Part shown: positions 1 through 13,778 of the stretch, in pieces
Position numbering within the stretch: the stretch's first letter is position 1
Layout of the letters: each line of letters begins with the position of its first letter
DNA from: Anoplopoma fimbria
Lineage: Eukaryota > Chordata > Actinopteri > Perciformes > Anoplopomatidae
NCBI RefSeq assembly: GCF_027596085.1
Contig: NC_072472.1
Coordinates: 22,665,052 to 22,729,051, forward strand
DNA length: 64,000 nucleotides
Direction: 5' to 3'
Notes under the pieces: generated by a model
The model's database searches: none
Told to the model about the DNA's origin: nothing
The model's input: only the letters and a program-made list of their open reading frames with translations
Position numbers and translations under genes: made by a program

Positions 1-696
1 ATTCCTCTTCTAATAATTACATCCTTTTGCTTGTCCATGAGAATCCACGACTTCCTGTATTTTACAAGAATGTTCACTGTTTGCATGTTTTTATCCATGT
101 GATAAAAACAGGTGTTTAATATTCGTGTTGATCCTGTAAGCTGAAGGGGGAAGTATTTTATTTGCACATCTGACCACCTCTGACGATGAATGACTGTATT
201 TACAGCTGGATATGTTCCCTGCTCTGGTTGCTCCTTAACGCTCTGTGCGTGACTGAACCAAGATTATTCTGGAGCTCTGAAGCTCCCTGAAAAACTTTTG
301 AACTTGTGATTCAGTGATGTATTTTTGGTGTTTTTTTGAGTGAAGTGTGTATGTGCAAATGGAGCTGGCAAAGAGTGCTTTTTGCCTAATTAATTCTAAC
401 TCCCGGTACCTTCCCCCGGTATCCCTGTGTTTTTTATGATCCCTACAGTATGATCACTTAATGAGTGTTCTCCCAGTAAGTGGGTGGCTGCTTGGCAAAA
501 TAAACAAAGCTGCTGACCAAGAAAAGAAGAGACTCGTGTCTCGTTCACAGCATGGATTGAAATCTTTTGGCTGTTCAGCATTTTCTCGCTGAAGGACTGA
601 TGTGTTCTGTGTGGCTTGAAACACATTTAGTTTTTTAATTAGCGATGCTCCGATCTGGCATTTTATTGATCTGATACCAATCACTGCTGACAACGT

Positions 697-1133
697 CCGA
701 GGTCGTGGTTACACTTGTCTTTTTAATGCCTCTTTTATACTTAATGGTCAAAGAAGCGGCTGTAGAACAGTGGATAAACAGATTTCATTTCCTTTCAATT
801 GTTTACTATAAAAGTCCCCCGTTATTGTTGCTGGTTACACTTCCTCCCTGCAGGATTAGTAGACTTGTTTTTATTGAATAATAGTCGCCAACAAAGCTCC
901 ACTAATTCTGTGATAAACCTTTGGAGACCAACGTTTGATAGTTGGTCTGGATTGTGCCCACGCATGCTACACCTCACTGAGATCAGAACTCAATGCGAGC
1001 CAGACCAACTCGGCATGTGGGTCTCATTGGGAGCAAGATCTGATCATGGAGCATACAAACTTGACACTTATTGAGTCCCGGCTTGATCGGATGACAAAAG
1101 AGGCGTGGAAAAAACAAGTTTAACCACGGCCTG
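697..1133. mobile_element. MITE-like element, family 1 copy A
   Basis: The two ends are imperfect inverted repeats of about 40 bp. The left end contains GTGGTTACACTTGTCTTTTT then ATGCCTCTTTTAT. The right end, read on the minus strand, contains GTGGTTAAACTTGTTTTTTC then ACGCCTCTTTTGT. There is no coding capacity. The interior at about 784-915 holds one unit related to the four-fold array in the copy at 12891-13778, in opposite orientation. I cannot assign the superfamily, and target duplications are not clear. Confidence 0.65.
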
Positions 1134-1314
1134 AATGACTCAGCATATTTCAGTATAACTTGATACTGCTACATCTTTGCCACCTTCCTCCTGGACTCTG
1201 CCAGTGGACTTTAGGACCAGGTGAAGGAGCCAAAACTCCCATCAGTCTATTTTTATGGTTTAAGGACATCAAACAACTAATTTCCTCTCAGGAGCATACG
1301 TGTTCTTTAAAGTG

Positions 1315-1316
<2 letters not shown>

Positions 1317-1372
<56 letters not shown>

Positions 1373-1400
1373 TTGTGTGTGTATGTTTGTGTGTGTGTAG
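1317..1400 (+). repeat. (GT)n microsatellite, interrupted
   Basis: About 25 uninterrupted GT units are followed by ATGTTTGTGTGT variants. Confidence 0.95.
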
Positions 1401-3514
1401 GTGTGCATTGCTTCTCATTGCAGACCAGAGTTGAAACTGGAATCAGAGCGAGGTGGCCTGCACTGAGCCCCGTGGATTCAGATAAAGTGTTTCTCTAATT
1501 CCAACACTCCACTTCCTGGATTGAGGTCATTCATCCTTTTAAAATCAGAGGCTGCGTCTCAGCTCAGCCTCTGACTCACTGAGCCTGATGCTCTGCAACA
1601 AGAAAAAATCTTCAACATTTTTTAAGTTGGCAGGTGTTGGTTGTTATTTTAGACTGAATGTTCCCACTGTCAAACTTCATCGAAAACCAACATTGAAGCT
1701 GGACGATTTCCAGACATGGAGGGTTCACTAGTTTTAATTTGTTCCATGTATCTTTTAAACGTTTGGTCTGCAGTGAGAAAGTTTGGATGTGATGAGAGCA
1801 GGTCTGTCTTTTTCCTCCATGGGGGGAAACATATCATTAGTAAGGAAAAACAACAACTTATCCCCAGACTCACTGGGCAATAACCGATAAAAATGTTATC
1901 ACCCAAACTGTTTCTGTCAATATTGATATACATTAATCATTATGTTGGTTTTTCTGTGTAGTTTAAATATTGTAGGTCAAAGATTGAAGAAGTGTAAGAT
2001 GGTTGATTCAAAACCAGTGTTTCCCTTATTTGTAAGCACAGGTTTTCAGCTTAGTTAAGAGTGCACACCTCCATGTTTTGTGTCACACTTTAACTCTGAA
2101 CACACACTGAACCCTAAAAACCAGGATTGAAAGGCATCTTTTTTTATTAAGCAGTCGCCAAAGCTATACCATTTATCCTAGCCGAAGGCTGAAAAAACCG
2201 ACAGCGTCAGTTCCATCTTTCCGTCAAACCTTGAACACATCATGTGACGAATGCTTCCGTCAAGAAAAACAACCCAATCGAGGCTTAGAATTGTGATATT
2301 TCATCAAAACACTTTATTTTGAACATCTCTCATTTAAAATGTTGTACCAAATAAAACGTTTGCTCTAACCAGATTCTGTAAAAAACATTAAATTCTGTGC
2401 TCTTCAGCACAACTGTGATACAACAATTGACTTGGCAATTGACCGTTTTTTTTCTATTTTTGATCATTGGCATTGCATATATTCTACACAAAAGACATGT
2501 TTGATTTCTCTCTTCTTCCGGCCAAGATCGTTCTGTTCCTATAGAGGTGCAGGACTTAAATATTTCGGTGACAAATGTGGTCACAGAAAATCAAATATGA
2601 CAAGAACAAAAACCTCCCTGAAGGTGCTTTGGGTTCAGAGGGTGAAGGGACCTGTCCTGTCTTTACCAGCGGTTAGTTGTTGTGACTACTCACAAAAGCA
2701 CTTTTCTTTTCCTTCTGTCTGACTTTTACACCAAAACAACTGGGCAGTAGGGCTGCCTGCAACCAACAATTACTTTTATTATCCCTTATTCTAACTTTGA
2801 TACAATATCTTGAAAAATATAAATTTTAGATATAATTTCCAATACCACAAGGAGAGGTTGAAAGTTGGCACAACATTGAGGCCATACAATTTTTTTTATT
2901 TTATTTTAAGAATAGGTAAAGAAATGTGTATATGCACTGATACTGTGGAAAATGTGTATTGATACCATTTCAAATATTCAGTATGGATATGTATTGATAC
3001 CTAGACACACTATTCCAAGGCGCTAAGAGTCCAAACCGCACAGAGATTCTGTTTACTCTGATATAAAACAGAGAAGAGTAGAGAACGCTCCTGTTAGAGG
3101 AGTTGAGAATCTGTTGAACGTGGTATCCACGGTCCATGTAGGGCTGTGCAGGAAGATCTGCTGTGCTCCTTGTACAGAAGCCCTCACTCCTGCTGAGCTT
3201 AATGAAAAGCAGCACCCCTGCTGCCTGGGGGGCAAATGGCACACTTCATAAAAGTCACCGACCTTTAGATGGCAATCAACCTGGTATTTGGGCCAATAGG
3301 AGGTGACTGGCGGCTGCTGTCAGGGCCCCTGAGGGGGTCGCTCTACCGATGGAGAAGACTGAGATGCTTCATGTGTGGTTTAAGATCCTCGCAGATCCCT
3401 GTCAAATATGTGAGCAGTCCACAGAGTGTCCGTGTGTACAAACTGCTGTTGACTTTCTGAAATTTGCAGCTTAAGTAGCTTTAATAAGCGTGGAATCTTC
3501 TTCATAGTACCTGA

Positions 3515-3546
3515 GAGTGGTGGTGCATTCGTCTGCACCACCACTC
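3515..3546. repeat. perfect 13 bp inverted repeat with 6 nt loop
   Basis: GAGTGGTGGTGCA, loop TTCGTC, TGCACCACCACTC. The stem is perfect but too short for a microRNA precursor. Confidence 0.85.
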
Positions 3547-4489
3547 AGTGTCCTGGGGTGGCCACTTAATTCAATGCTGGAAAGACGGCGTTGCTTATCT
3601 AGAATTGCCTTCCTGTGTAACTTCAATTATATATCTCTCCTGAAAGGAGCAGGGAGCCAGCAGAGAAGAATGGTGTCGTTCAACATGGATAAAGACACTA
3701 TCTCTCTCTCTCGCTGTCTCTCAGCTCACATGAGATCCAAACTAACTCCCTCCCCTCACCCCCTCACAGGGTCTCCTCACGTCTGTGACGGACTAAAATA
3801 GACTGTGGTGGTTCGGTGTACCGCTCACGATAAAGTGTTTGACATGGAGCAGCCCTTAAAGTACAGCACCTTAGGATGGTATTGCTCTCTGGCATTTGTT
3901 CTATACTGTACCAGTGTCCTTTAGCTGACTCATCTTAAAGCTGTCCAGCTCGTAATTGCTGTAGCCCTTCTGCTGCAGTCCGGATGCACAAAATAAAAAC
4001 GACATCAAAACATGCGTTGACTTGTTTTCACCGAGCTGTATTCACTTTATGTAGCAAGATGCATGTTGACTGGTATACCACAGCGATAGGAACCCAAAAT
4101 AAAACAGATTCTCCTGTGATTTAATTGCGATAACAAATAAAAATGAATCCCAAAATAACTACATCAAGTTGCCGATTTGCAAAAAATGTATAAGTTCACG
4201 TTTTTTCAGATCTGTATGCTTGTTTTTTACGGAGTTCGGATCGATCAGTTATAGGCTATTCCATTGTAGCTGCTCCATCAACACTCAAAATAATGTCATC
4301 AAGGCATCTGTAGCTCTGTATTAAGCTACAATTCAAGCCCGGCCACTTTTTTTAGCGGTCCAATCAAATGCAAAAGATTTGATTAAAACTCCTCTTGTAA
4401 TTGTACACCACTCAAATATTTTGTCTTTATGGAATCGGTTAAAGCACAGAAGCTCCAACCTCCGTTTCACTGGGACTTTAAAGGATCAT

Positions 4490-4665
4490 CAACGTCATTA
4501 AAATTAATTTGAAAGGAAAGGTCTGAACCAAATTTGATGTCAATCCATTAAGCAGTTGTTAAGACATTTTACAAAAAGAAAAGGAAAGTCAGGGGATCAC
4601 CAAAGTCAGTAAGATTCATCACTGTGGGTAAATGTACCAAAAATCATTAGAGCTCATCCCCAGAT
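4490..4665 (+). repeat. possible dispersed repeat, decayed
   Basis: CAAATTTGATGTCAATCCAT, AAGCAGTTGTTAAGACATTT and CAGGGGATCACCAAAGTCAG resemble sequence common in teleost introns, as I recall it. A related scrap is at 54463-54545. No library check was possible. Confidence 0.35.
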
Positions 4666-7600
4666 GCCATTGTTATTTAACACAACACACTTATGAAAAT
4701 GTTATTTTTTCTGTGTGTAGACACTGATACAGATAAGCTCCTGAAAATAGCATCTATATCTGTGTTTACCAGAGATTCCCAAAGTTGCTTCTCTTTACCC
4801 GTAGATATGACTGCGCCTGGCCTGATGGCATTGCTTGTTAAATAAACTACAGCATTCTAACCAATGCTAGCTTTTGTGCTACTTATAATGGACAGGCTAG
4901 GAACCCCGTTGATTAGAAGTGCCGACTTCACTTTTATTCCTGGTGGCATTTGATGATAATTTCAAGGCTGATCTGATTAGCCTCACAGTTAAAAACAGCA
5001 CTTTGTAATAAGAAAATGTAAGCGCTTACTAACAGCTTACATGTTGAAATGCTGCTATTAAATGATAAAACCCAATGCCAGCATAATGAGTGCAAATATA
5101 AGTGTAGGAATAATTACAAAGAGTCTTTTTTCATGTGCAGTTGGTGGTATATTGCAATGTACACAGCTTTATATTAATTATGAGTGATGGGTGACTCAGT
5201 TGGTTGTCAATAAATGATCCTCCCTCCAAAGTAAGGCAGTCCTTTTTGGATTTTCAAAAGAACCAAGGGGCACCCAAACGTGTAGATGAGGCAGTATTCA
5301 TACTTTTATCTTTATGCAGTGAATTAATCATTACAACTTCAGTTGAACAATGTTTATAGTGCTAGGCTTCACAAATGGGAAACACATTTTATCAATTGAA
5401 AAAAAAAAAGAAAATACAGTTTGATATATCTTACTCTTTGGACACAGTCCTATGAGGGCACACTTTGTTATTTTTTCAAAAAGAAGTGTGAATCAATCTG
5501 CTGCCAGGTTTATGCTGGTTTTTCACAACCTGACAGCAAAATGATGAAGACCCTCCCTGCTATTCATAAACTAGTCCAGGGGATTGATTTTAATATTTTT
5601 TAGACTTTTTTCTCTCTATTTGGAGGGCAGAGATTTTTGCATTATCTGGAAGTGGGTAAAATTACCACTTGTGCGCCTACCAATCAAACTGCCATTTCCA
5701 ACAGCTGATCAGAGTGCAAGATACTGTAAAACCCATTTCTCCACGTTGCTCTATGCCGAATTACTGGTGTCTTCCTTGAAGTTGTGAGAGAAAGAAGTCA
5801 TTTTTATCATAAGGTGAAATTATTTTCTTTTTCCCCGGTATGTGCTGTAGTTTTGCACCTCATTAGCACGTCGTTCACAGCTGTGTGGGGGTTGAAGTTG
5901 GGCATATTGACGGACAGAGGTACACAGCAACGCGGTCCCTGATGGGCAGAGGCAGCTTTATTCCAGTCAGCGAGCAGGGAGGAACCAGGACGGACGCAGT
6001 TGCTGCTCTTGCAGCCTAACCGATGATACATTTAGGGGGTTAGATAAGGCCAGTTTAACACGAGGAGGTGTAGACACCCATGTTCTATAAGAATAGCTGA
6101 GGACGATTTAAAGTTTGAGTGGAGGGTTGAGTCTGGCCTGACGATTCTGTGTCTGTCAGATCTACCATTCAGCTTGAACAGTCCCGAGATCTTGCAGCCG
6201 TCAAGGCTGATCCTCAGTGTCTCAGGAGGATTGTCACATCCGTTGGAAAAAACATCTATATCGTTTTCTTTGGTGATGTCAAAAAACAGTGGCCGAAAAG
6301 CGTTACGTTAATATACAACTTCATGTGGAGGGTTTTTAGTTGTTGTTTTTTTGGTTTCCTGCTAGCATGCATATTGGTTACTGTCCTGCTCTGTATACTG
6401 TATCTTAATACTGCCCTCCCCTCCACTCCCCTCCCTCCCTACATCCTAAGCCGGCTGGCTTCCTGCCCTGTCTCATTTTACAGCCTAGCCCACTGATGCA
6501 GCACCGTCAGCTTCCTCCACGCAGACTTCTCCAGACCCATTAAACATTCATAGGATAGGGCCATAAGATACCTCAGCGTAGGCCTCAGCTCTGCTACTCT
6601 AAATTCAGCCCAAGATCTAAGCTTTACACTCTTAACCAGGATACCGAAGGCTAAATTCTATAGGCATGTGTCCCTATGAGAAGGGGTGCAGAAAATGCAT
6701 GCAATAGACAAACTGATTGATTATGTTGGCGTGGCACACTATATGAAACATGATCCCCTCGCTGCTGTGTGGCAGCAGTGTTGGAGAACATGGATGGATA
6801 CAACTTGCAACGGGTATAAAGGACAGATGACTGTTGTTGTTGGCTGTAATTAGGCCCAAAATATTAAGAGCAGCTAATGATTACCGGGATGGTTCGTCTT
6901 CATTTATCTGTTTCATCAAAGGAGCTCTAACAGAACATTTAAGAACAAATGTCTAAGAGCAAAGTAACAACCTTAAAAACACATCCAGTGTTTCCATCTC
7001 TTTTCCAATGAAAGTAGCTAGCAGCACTAGCTAAAGGCGCTAAACCTAGTTGTCAACACTGAGAGCTTGTCCCTTCAGGTTTGCCTCCCAACCCACTCCC
7101 CCATAATGGTCATCATGAACATAAAACAACAAACATGGCTGTACTCACAGCTGACAAACTAGCAGCTTATGGAAGACTCCGATGACGAGCGTTGAGTGCA
7201 TGGACAGTGTGATCGGGGTAAACAGGCAGGTAGCCCATCCTATCACATCCTTCGGCCTGAATGAAATGATTGACATGATTGGTTATTATTCTTATTCCAA
7301 TACCAACTCTAGCTTTGATAGTTGAATACTCAGAACTAGCTAATGAGCTTCATTGGGACCCATGTGTGAGAGGTTTGACCTGGCAATGTGAGTAAACAGC
7401 CCAACTGTCTCATTCAAATGTCGCTCAACTCTGCATGGCAGAGAACCCCCCCGCTTCAAAACATTGAAGAACCAAGAGAAAAAATACAAAACCAGAAAAT
7501 TTCTTATGTGAAATAAGCAAAACTTTTTCAATAACATCTATTGCAATTTGGAGCCCATCGCCTATGGGTCTAACAATATTTCTAGTTCTAGCGTAACCAT

Positions 7601-9239
7601 TAGATAACCGGCTATCCAGACAAGGACTTCCTCTTCTGTGCGCCGCTCATTGTTTACAGTCTAATAAGCAACTTGAGACACAACAATAAGATTTGACACG
7701 TCTACAGTTGGATGTTTGAGCAAGAAGCCAGCTAATTTTTCAGCTAACAAACAGCTAAATCGTTGTCAGGCGGTAGCCGATGCGTTCCTGGATTGCATTA
7801 TCTGCCTATGCGTTCCACCTCGTTAGTTCTTGACCCACACGGTTTACCTGCATTCAACCAAAACCAGCTCGAACGTTATTGATCAATACTACTTGGACAG
7901 CAAACAGACACCAGAATGTTCTGATACCACTTTTGATATTACTTTTATAGGCCTTTAAAGTAGCTGTATTCTCTCATGCAAACTGCTGTACACATGTGCA
8001 GTACTTTCAGCTCCGTGCCCATGGCGGTATCCATGACGGCTGCCTCTGTGGTGTCGAGTTACAACTTACTTAGTGTTTTGCTGACATGAACTGTTTGTAA
8101 TCTTTCCATCCAAAGGTCAGAGCACTCTAGTCCAGCTGTAAGGAACAATGCAGACTCGAGAGGCTTCGACAAAGATCTCTGGTAATTCACTGAAATGTAG
8201 AACAGAGCGGCTTGGAGATAATGTAATGTAAAGGAACGGTGTGCGGAATCACATGTGAACGATACAGGAAGCTTGTAGAGAGGAATGGAAAACGGTGATC
8301 TTGTTTTCAGAGAAGAGTAGAAGAGAATAGTCAGTGCGCCGTGGACATGGGTGAGCAGGGAATAGCTGTCATGTCTAAATAGAGACATATTAGGGAAGCT
8401 GGCATCGTGTCTCCTCTACCACCGGGTGAAATGTGCTTACTGTGACGATCGGACGGCAGCATTTTGCAAACAATACAGGATCTGTGTCCTACACATCTGC
8501 CACCGATCCTATTTTACGCCCTCATCAGAGTATGCTGTTAAGTGTTTGCTAGATTCTCTCCTCTTTTCTTAAATAACATTCATATTTTTGAGTAAAACAG
8601 CAGCTCTTAATAAAAGTCAGTTTGTAGCAAGATTAGAGAATATTAAATGATGTAGGTGATTATTTCCTTATTGCCAATTTCGTTTTGTCCTTATCTAGTG
8701 GGACGTGATGCCATGACCTTGTCAGAGCAATGACAACCACTCATTACTGCCTAATACGCAGCCTCGTGCACGTGGAGCGACCCCTTCAGAACAGCCAGAG
8801 GCCTGAAGATGGCGGGTGGCTCCTGAGCCCTTTTCCTTCAGTCAAATCTGTTTGTTTATCGATTGTGGTTGGCAAACACGAGTCAGGTCCGCGGGGACAG
8901 TCATTGACTAATCGGAGTGATAGCTCCTGTAACTAGAGGGATTTATTTCAGAGCCAGCGTTCCCCTCTGGTTTCTGTCAACTCGTCCTGGATTGTTTCGA
9001 CGAGTCCGTTGAAGGCAACCGCTGCTAAATTGCCAGGATCAAGGGCAGAAATGTTGGCATGTTTAGCTGCTGTACGTGAGCCGCGCCTGTTGAGAGAATG
9101 AACGTCTGATTAAATAAAATAATGACGACTGCTGTCATTTTATGCTGCCTATACAAGTATGAGACTGCTGATATTGAGATTATTCCAGCTTGTATGACAC
9201 TCTGTCGAACGTAAAATACTTCCTCAGTGTTTATATGGG

Positions 9240-9596
9240 TAGGGCTTGGCAATGTAGCGGGTGTTCTATCAATATCCTTATATGAGACTAGATATTGTCT
9301 CAGATTTAAGATATTGTGTGTCTTTTCTTGTTTGTAAAGGCTGCGTTAGTGTAAAGTGATGTCATTTTCTGAACTTACCAGAGCGTTTTAGCTGTTCTAT
9401 TATTCTATTATTTGCCCCTTAATCATTATGTCTACATTACAGATGATTATTTATCAAAAATTTCAATCTCTGGTAATATTTTGCGAAGTCACCAATGTCA
9501 GTCAACCTTATAATATCGTTGTAAAATTTATTTTGAGGTATTTGATCAAAAATATGATATTTGATTTTCTCTCGCAACACTACCTAAGGGTCATTA
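9240..9596. mobile_element. MITE-like element starting TAGGGCTTGGCAAT
   Basis: A ~357 bp non-coding segment opens with TAGGGCTTGGCAATGT and ends near CGCAACACTACCTAA, a weak inverted match. The interior is rich in ATATTG and GATATT. It resembles a TAGGGCTGGGCAATAT-type family that I recall as common in teleost introns; this was not checked against a library. Confidence 0.5.
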
Positions 9597-9889
9597 TGAC
9601 TATGATATTTTATTGTAAGGGGGAGTCACCTGGTCCCCTAAAAAACTGTTTAATACAAAAAAATCGCCAAACTTTATATTTTAACAACATTCTTTCAGTT
9701 TGACAAGAGATAAAGGACGAGAACTAACCTGTGGGTTTAGCAAATGTATGTCTGGTAAACCGCCCCCCTTCCTTAAACTGAATATTTCTGAGGAGCGGTC
9801 TTAAAGAAGTCCCTGTACTGACTGAAGTGTGAGAAAAACTTCCCTTGTTAATGGGAATAGAGCTGAGTGTCCACAGTAGATATAGCTTA

Positions 9890-9990
<101 letters not shown>

Positions 9991-12890
9991 TGCCTCCGCT
10001 GGTGCTGCAGAAAACACACACTAATGATTCCTCCCATAATGAGGGCTGGGGATCAGCAAAAGCCACTTCAGGTCCGACCTGTAACTCCAGTCCAACACTT
10101 AAGTGATTCACAAACATCAAAGAATCTCTTGTTGTTGTCACACAGTAGACGAGGCACTTTAATAAAGAAGAAGAAGAAGATGAGACACAGATAGCTATCA
10201 CTGAAGAAATGTGGGAGGAAACACTGTTGACTTGCATTCACATCTACAAGCAGTTTACTGAAGGATATTTGTTCAAAGCTTACATCAGGGCCTTCTTAAA
10301 GTAATCTTAAAAGCAGCCAACAAGAGCAGCCAGCGGTTTTGGCTGAAAAGAGAGGATACGGACTGGGCATCAAGTCAACTCCATCACAGCTAAGTTATGT
10401 AACGGCACACACACGCTCAGGCAAAGCATGTAGGCATGCACAGTCAGCAGCTGCAAGTTATTGTAAGTCTACAGTGGGTTTTTCCTGAATTAGTCATTTG
10501 TCTGTCATTAACTAGAACTGTCATCTGTTTTTAAAGCCCGTTGCTCCTCACATGCTGTGATATTAGAAAACACACAGTAGTTAATAGCACCATGGAGAGT
10601 CACTGAACATACTTTATTGTCAGAAGGCTCTTGTTAGCTGCATTTTCTTTGATCGTACTTGTCAATAATAAAAGTTTAGAATATAAGAAATGAGTTTGCA
10701 CTCAAGCCAAGACTTACTGTACAATTCAAGGATCAAAGCGGGAGTAAAGAGTTGTTTTTGCTGTAAGTAAATCAGAACCATGAGTGGAGGACTAGATATT
10801 ATATATATACATAGACCTTTTTTAAATTTGGTTGGCATTTTCAACCTGAGTTTTCGAACATGCATCGGGAATAATGCAAACAGCAGCAGCAAACCAATTG
10901 TCTGGGCAATATGCCATAATTTGACTACAGGGTAACGCTGTGCATCAACTTTGACTAAGCACCAAGCATCATTGACATAAAAAGGAGTTCGCCTCCTCTA
11001 GTCCCACCCAGAGTCCTGCGGTTCACCGACAAGTTCATTTTGATCTAGGACCACGATGGAGCCTGGTGTCTGTAAAGATGTGGGCAGTTGCTGGGTTAGC
11101 CCCAGGATCAGACTTGGTGATGGAATAGCCTCAGGTCCTAGCTGTGTTAGCTTAGCTTCCATTTGGGCTCCCCTTCTTCTCGACTCTGCTTTCAGTAGCC
11201 TTTGGTTGGTCAGGTCTGGCTGGGTGGGTGGTCGTGGGTGTTGATTGTCTCAGGTCCGCTCCTCATGCGCTTCCTTTTCTGATTTTGATGTCACACAAGT
11301 CTAATGTTATGCTAAGGTGCAGTTGTGCAGTAATACAACAAAAGAAACGGAGCTTGTCACAAAATCATGTCAAAAGAAAAAAAGCTATTATATCTGATCC
11401 GCATGGCAAACAGTAATTCTACTTTTACTCTTCACTGTTATTATAAATTTAAAAGGAAACAATTTTGCGATGCCTTTTATCGCAAAGGTCACCCGAGAGA
11501 ATGGCCTGTCATTTTCAGGGAGAACAAGTTTTGGAGACATATTCATAACAAAGTGAAAGCTGGCATAATTGGTCCTTAATAATATATTATTTAGGGTAAT
11601 CAGGATGAATTGTGAAATTAAATATGAACACGTAATTGATGGGGTGTCACAGACCATTTGGAAGGTAATACTTTTTCTTATATTCATAAATCATAAAGGA
11701 GAAAAGTCAGAAACGTATTCAAAACTCCACAGAAAGAGCCAATGACACAAGAACAGCAGGATTACCGAGTAACACTTTTGTTAAAAAATTGTCAAACTAT
11801 GTATTTTGTAGACATGGTAGACAGCATTTTACAGCAGGTTCTTAAAAAGTATTAAAATATGAAAAAACTATTTAGCAAACATTTAGGGACTTACATAAAG
11901 CATTAAAAAGCGTTAAAAAAGCCATTTTCAGAGGAATGACATTTTGCAGCTTGCTTTTAAAATTACTACAAATTATGTTTTTGCTGCAATTTTTGTGTTG
12001 ATTACAATTTGTTACACAGATTTGGTGCTAAAATTTACCAATATTTACCACTCCAGAATTGAAGAGAATGATCCCCAAATCCCTCCAAAATGCCACAGTA
12101 ACACACAATGATCTTGAGTAACACCATAGAAAAACACTTACACGTAGCTTAAAAAATCCAAATGGGCGTATTAGTCTTTTGTTTCGACATAACCACTGTG
12201 GGGATTTTTTTACTTGTGAGAAAAGAGTCCTGTTGTAGCGTGCTGATATCACACCAGAATGCACAAGGAGCACTGGAAGTGATGGATTGTCATCATGACC
12301 TGTTCCCGGTTTCTTTCACATGAAAACGAGTGTTCTAGGCTGAGGCTCTAACGCATGCTGACAGCTGAACAGATGCTAAATGTCGGCGCACACCAACAAT
12401 GCGTCTCCACACAGTCGGCTCGTAATGCGTGGCATTTATTCTGTTTAGTTTTCCCTCACATAGTTTCCAGGCTTCACTTGGAAGCGCTCCAGAACCAGCT
12501 CTGTGTGACGGTCCGGAGTTTGATTGGGGCGTTCTCACCTTCCCAAACTAATTTTAGCGAGTGTGTCTATGTGCTACAGTTTGATTGAATTTCTGCTTGG
12601 CAGGCGCTTTCACACCTGCCAAGCCGCAAGAGGAGAACACCGACCCTTCATCTAAACAGCAGCGGGAATGTCAGTAACAGTAATTTTTTTTTTTACTATT
12701 TCACAGTTCAAAAGACTCACACAATGCAACATATTTGAACACCTTTGTAATTTGAACCAAAGCCTTATAATGCAGCTGTACTACTAAATTAAATAAATTC
12801 TTGTTTTAGAAATCTTACAGACGCAGGATGGGAATAGATTTGTTGTTCATGACAATTGTTAAATATCACTAAACTGATTTTAATTTCAGT

Positions 12891-13778
12891 CACTGTGGCT
12901 GTGGTTACACTTGTCTTTTCAGTACGACTTTTGTCATGCGGACACAGCCTGGACAATTTAGCAAACATACGTCCCCCCCCCCACACACACACATGCTGCG
13001 TTAAAATAAAAGCTTTTAAATAACAATATTATGTGGGACTTTAAAAAAAATGAAAATCCTCTAGGAAAATGTTATATCACAGAATTAGTGGAGCTTTGTT
13101 AGTCGCTATTGCTCAGTAAAACACATCTACTAATACTGTAGGTAAAAGAGTAAGCAGCTAAAACAATGGGAGACTTTTATTGTCAAGAGGGACTTCAAGA
13201 AACCACGTGTATGAGCAAATTTGCAGCGCTTTGTTTGCAGCTATTCAGTAAAACAAGTCTACTGATACTGCAGGGAGAACAACTAAGCAGCAAAAATAAA
13301 GGGGGACTTTTAATGTGAAGAATTTTCACGAACAAATGTTTGTCACAGAATTAGAGCAGCTTTGTTAGCAGCTATTCTCCAATAAAACAAGTCTACTAAT
13401 GCCGCAGGGGGGAAGAGTAAGCAGCAAAAATAACGAGGGACTTTTATTGTGAAAATTATAGAAAATTAAGTATGTTTGAATTGGTGAATTAGCAGAGCTT
13501 TTTTTAGAAGCTTGGTTTAAAAAAATAAATAAAACAGGTCTACTCATGCCGCAGGGGGGAGGGTAATAGCAAAAATAACGAGGGACTTTTATTGTGAAGA
13601 ATTTAAAGGAAAGGAAATGCGTTTATCCACCGTTCTACATCCGCTTCCATCACCACAAACATTATCCGATCAGGCGGGTCACAATAAAGTGTCAACTGTG
13701 GACACACACATATGTGGACACGGCTGAGTCCCTATCTGGGGCATCCCATTGAAGAGACAAGTGTAGCCACAGCCTCAG
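12891..13778. mobile_element. MITE-like element, family 1 copy B, with internal tandem array
   Basis: The left end reads GGCTGTGGTTACACTTGTCT; the right end, on the minus strand, reads GGCTGTGGCTACACTTGTCT. These match the ends of the element at 697-1133. Between the ends sits a four-unit array of ~134 bp repeats (13030-13610). The region at 13615-13770 also matches 700-780 of copy A in inverse. It is non-coding. Confidence 0.65.
13030..13610 (+). repeat. ~134 bp tandem repeat, about 4 units
   Basis: The motif GACTTT recurs at 13037, 13172, 13305, 13439 and 13584, spacings of 135, 133, 134 and 145. Each unit also carries an AGCTTTGTT-like core, a TAAAACAAGTCTACTAAT-like core and a TGCNGCAGGG-like core. 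Units have diverged by substitutions and small indels. Confidence 0.8.

Noticed and set aside
6149..6496. 115-codon frame with a hydrophobic stretch
   Set aside because: The hydrophobic part comes from T-rich intron sequence; no homology recognised.
8059..8388. 109-codon minus-strand frame
   Set aside because: No recognised motif and intronic position; length is expected by chance in 64 kb.
13030..13610. Regular repeats as a CRISPR-like array
   Set aside because: Units are ~134 bp, contiguous and diverged, with no short repeat and unique spacer pattern, in an animal genome.
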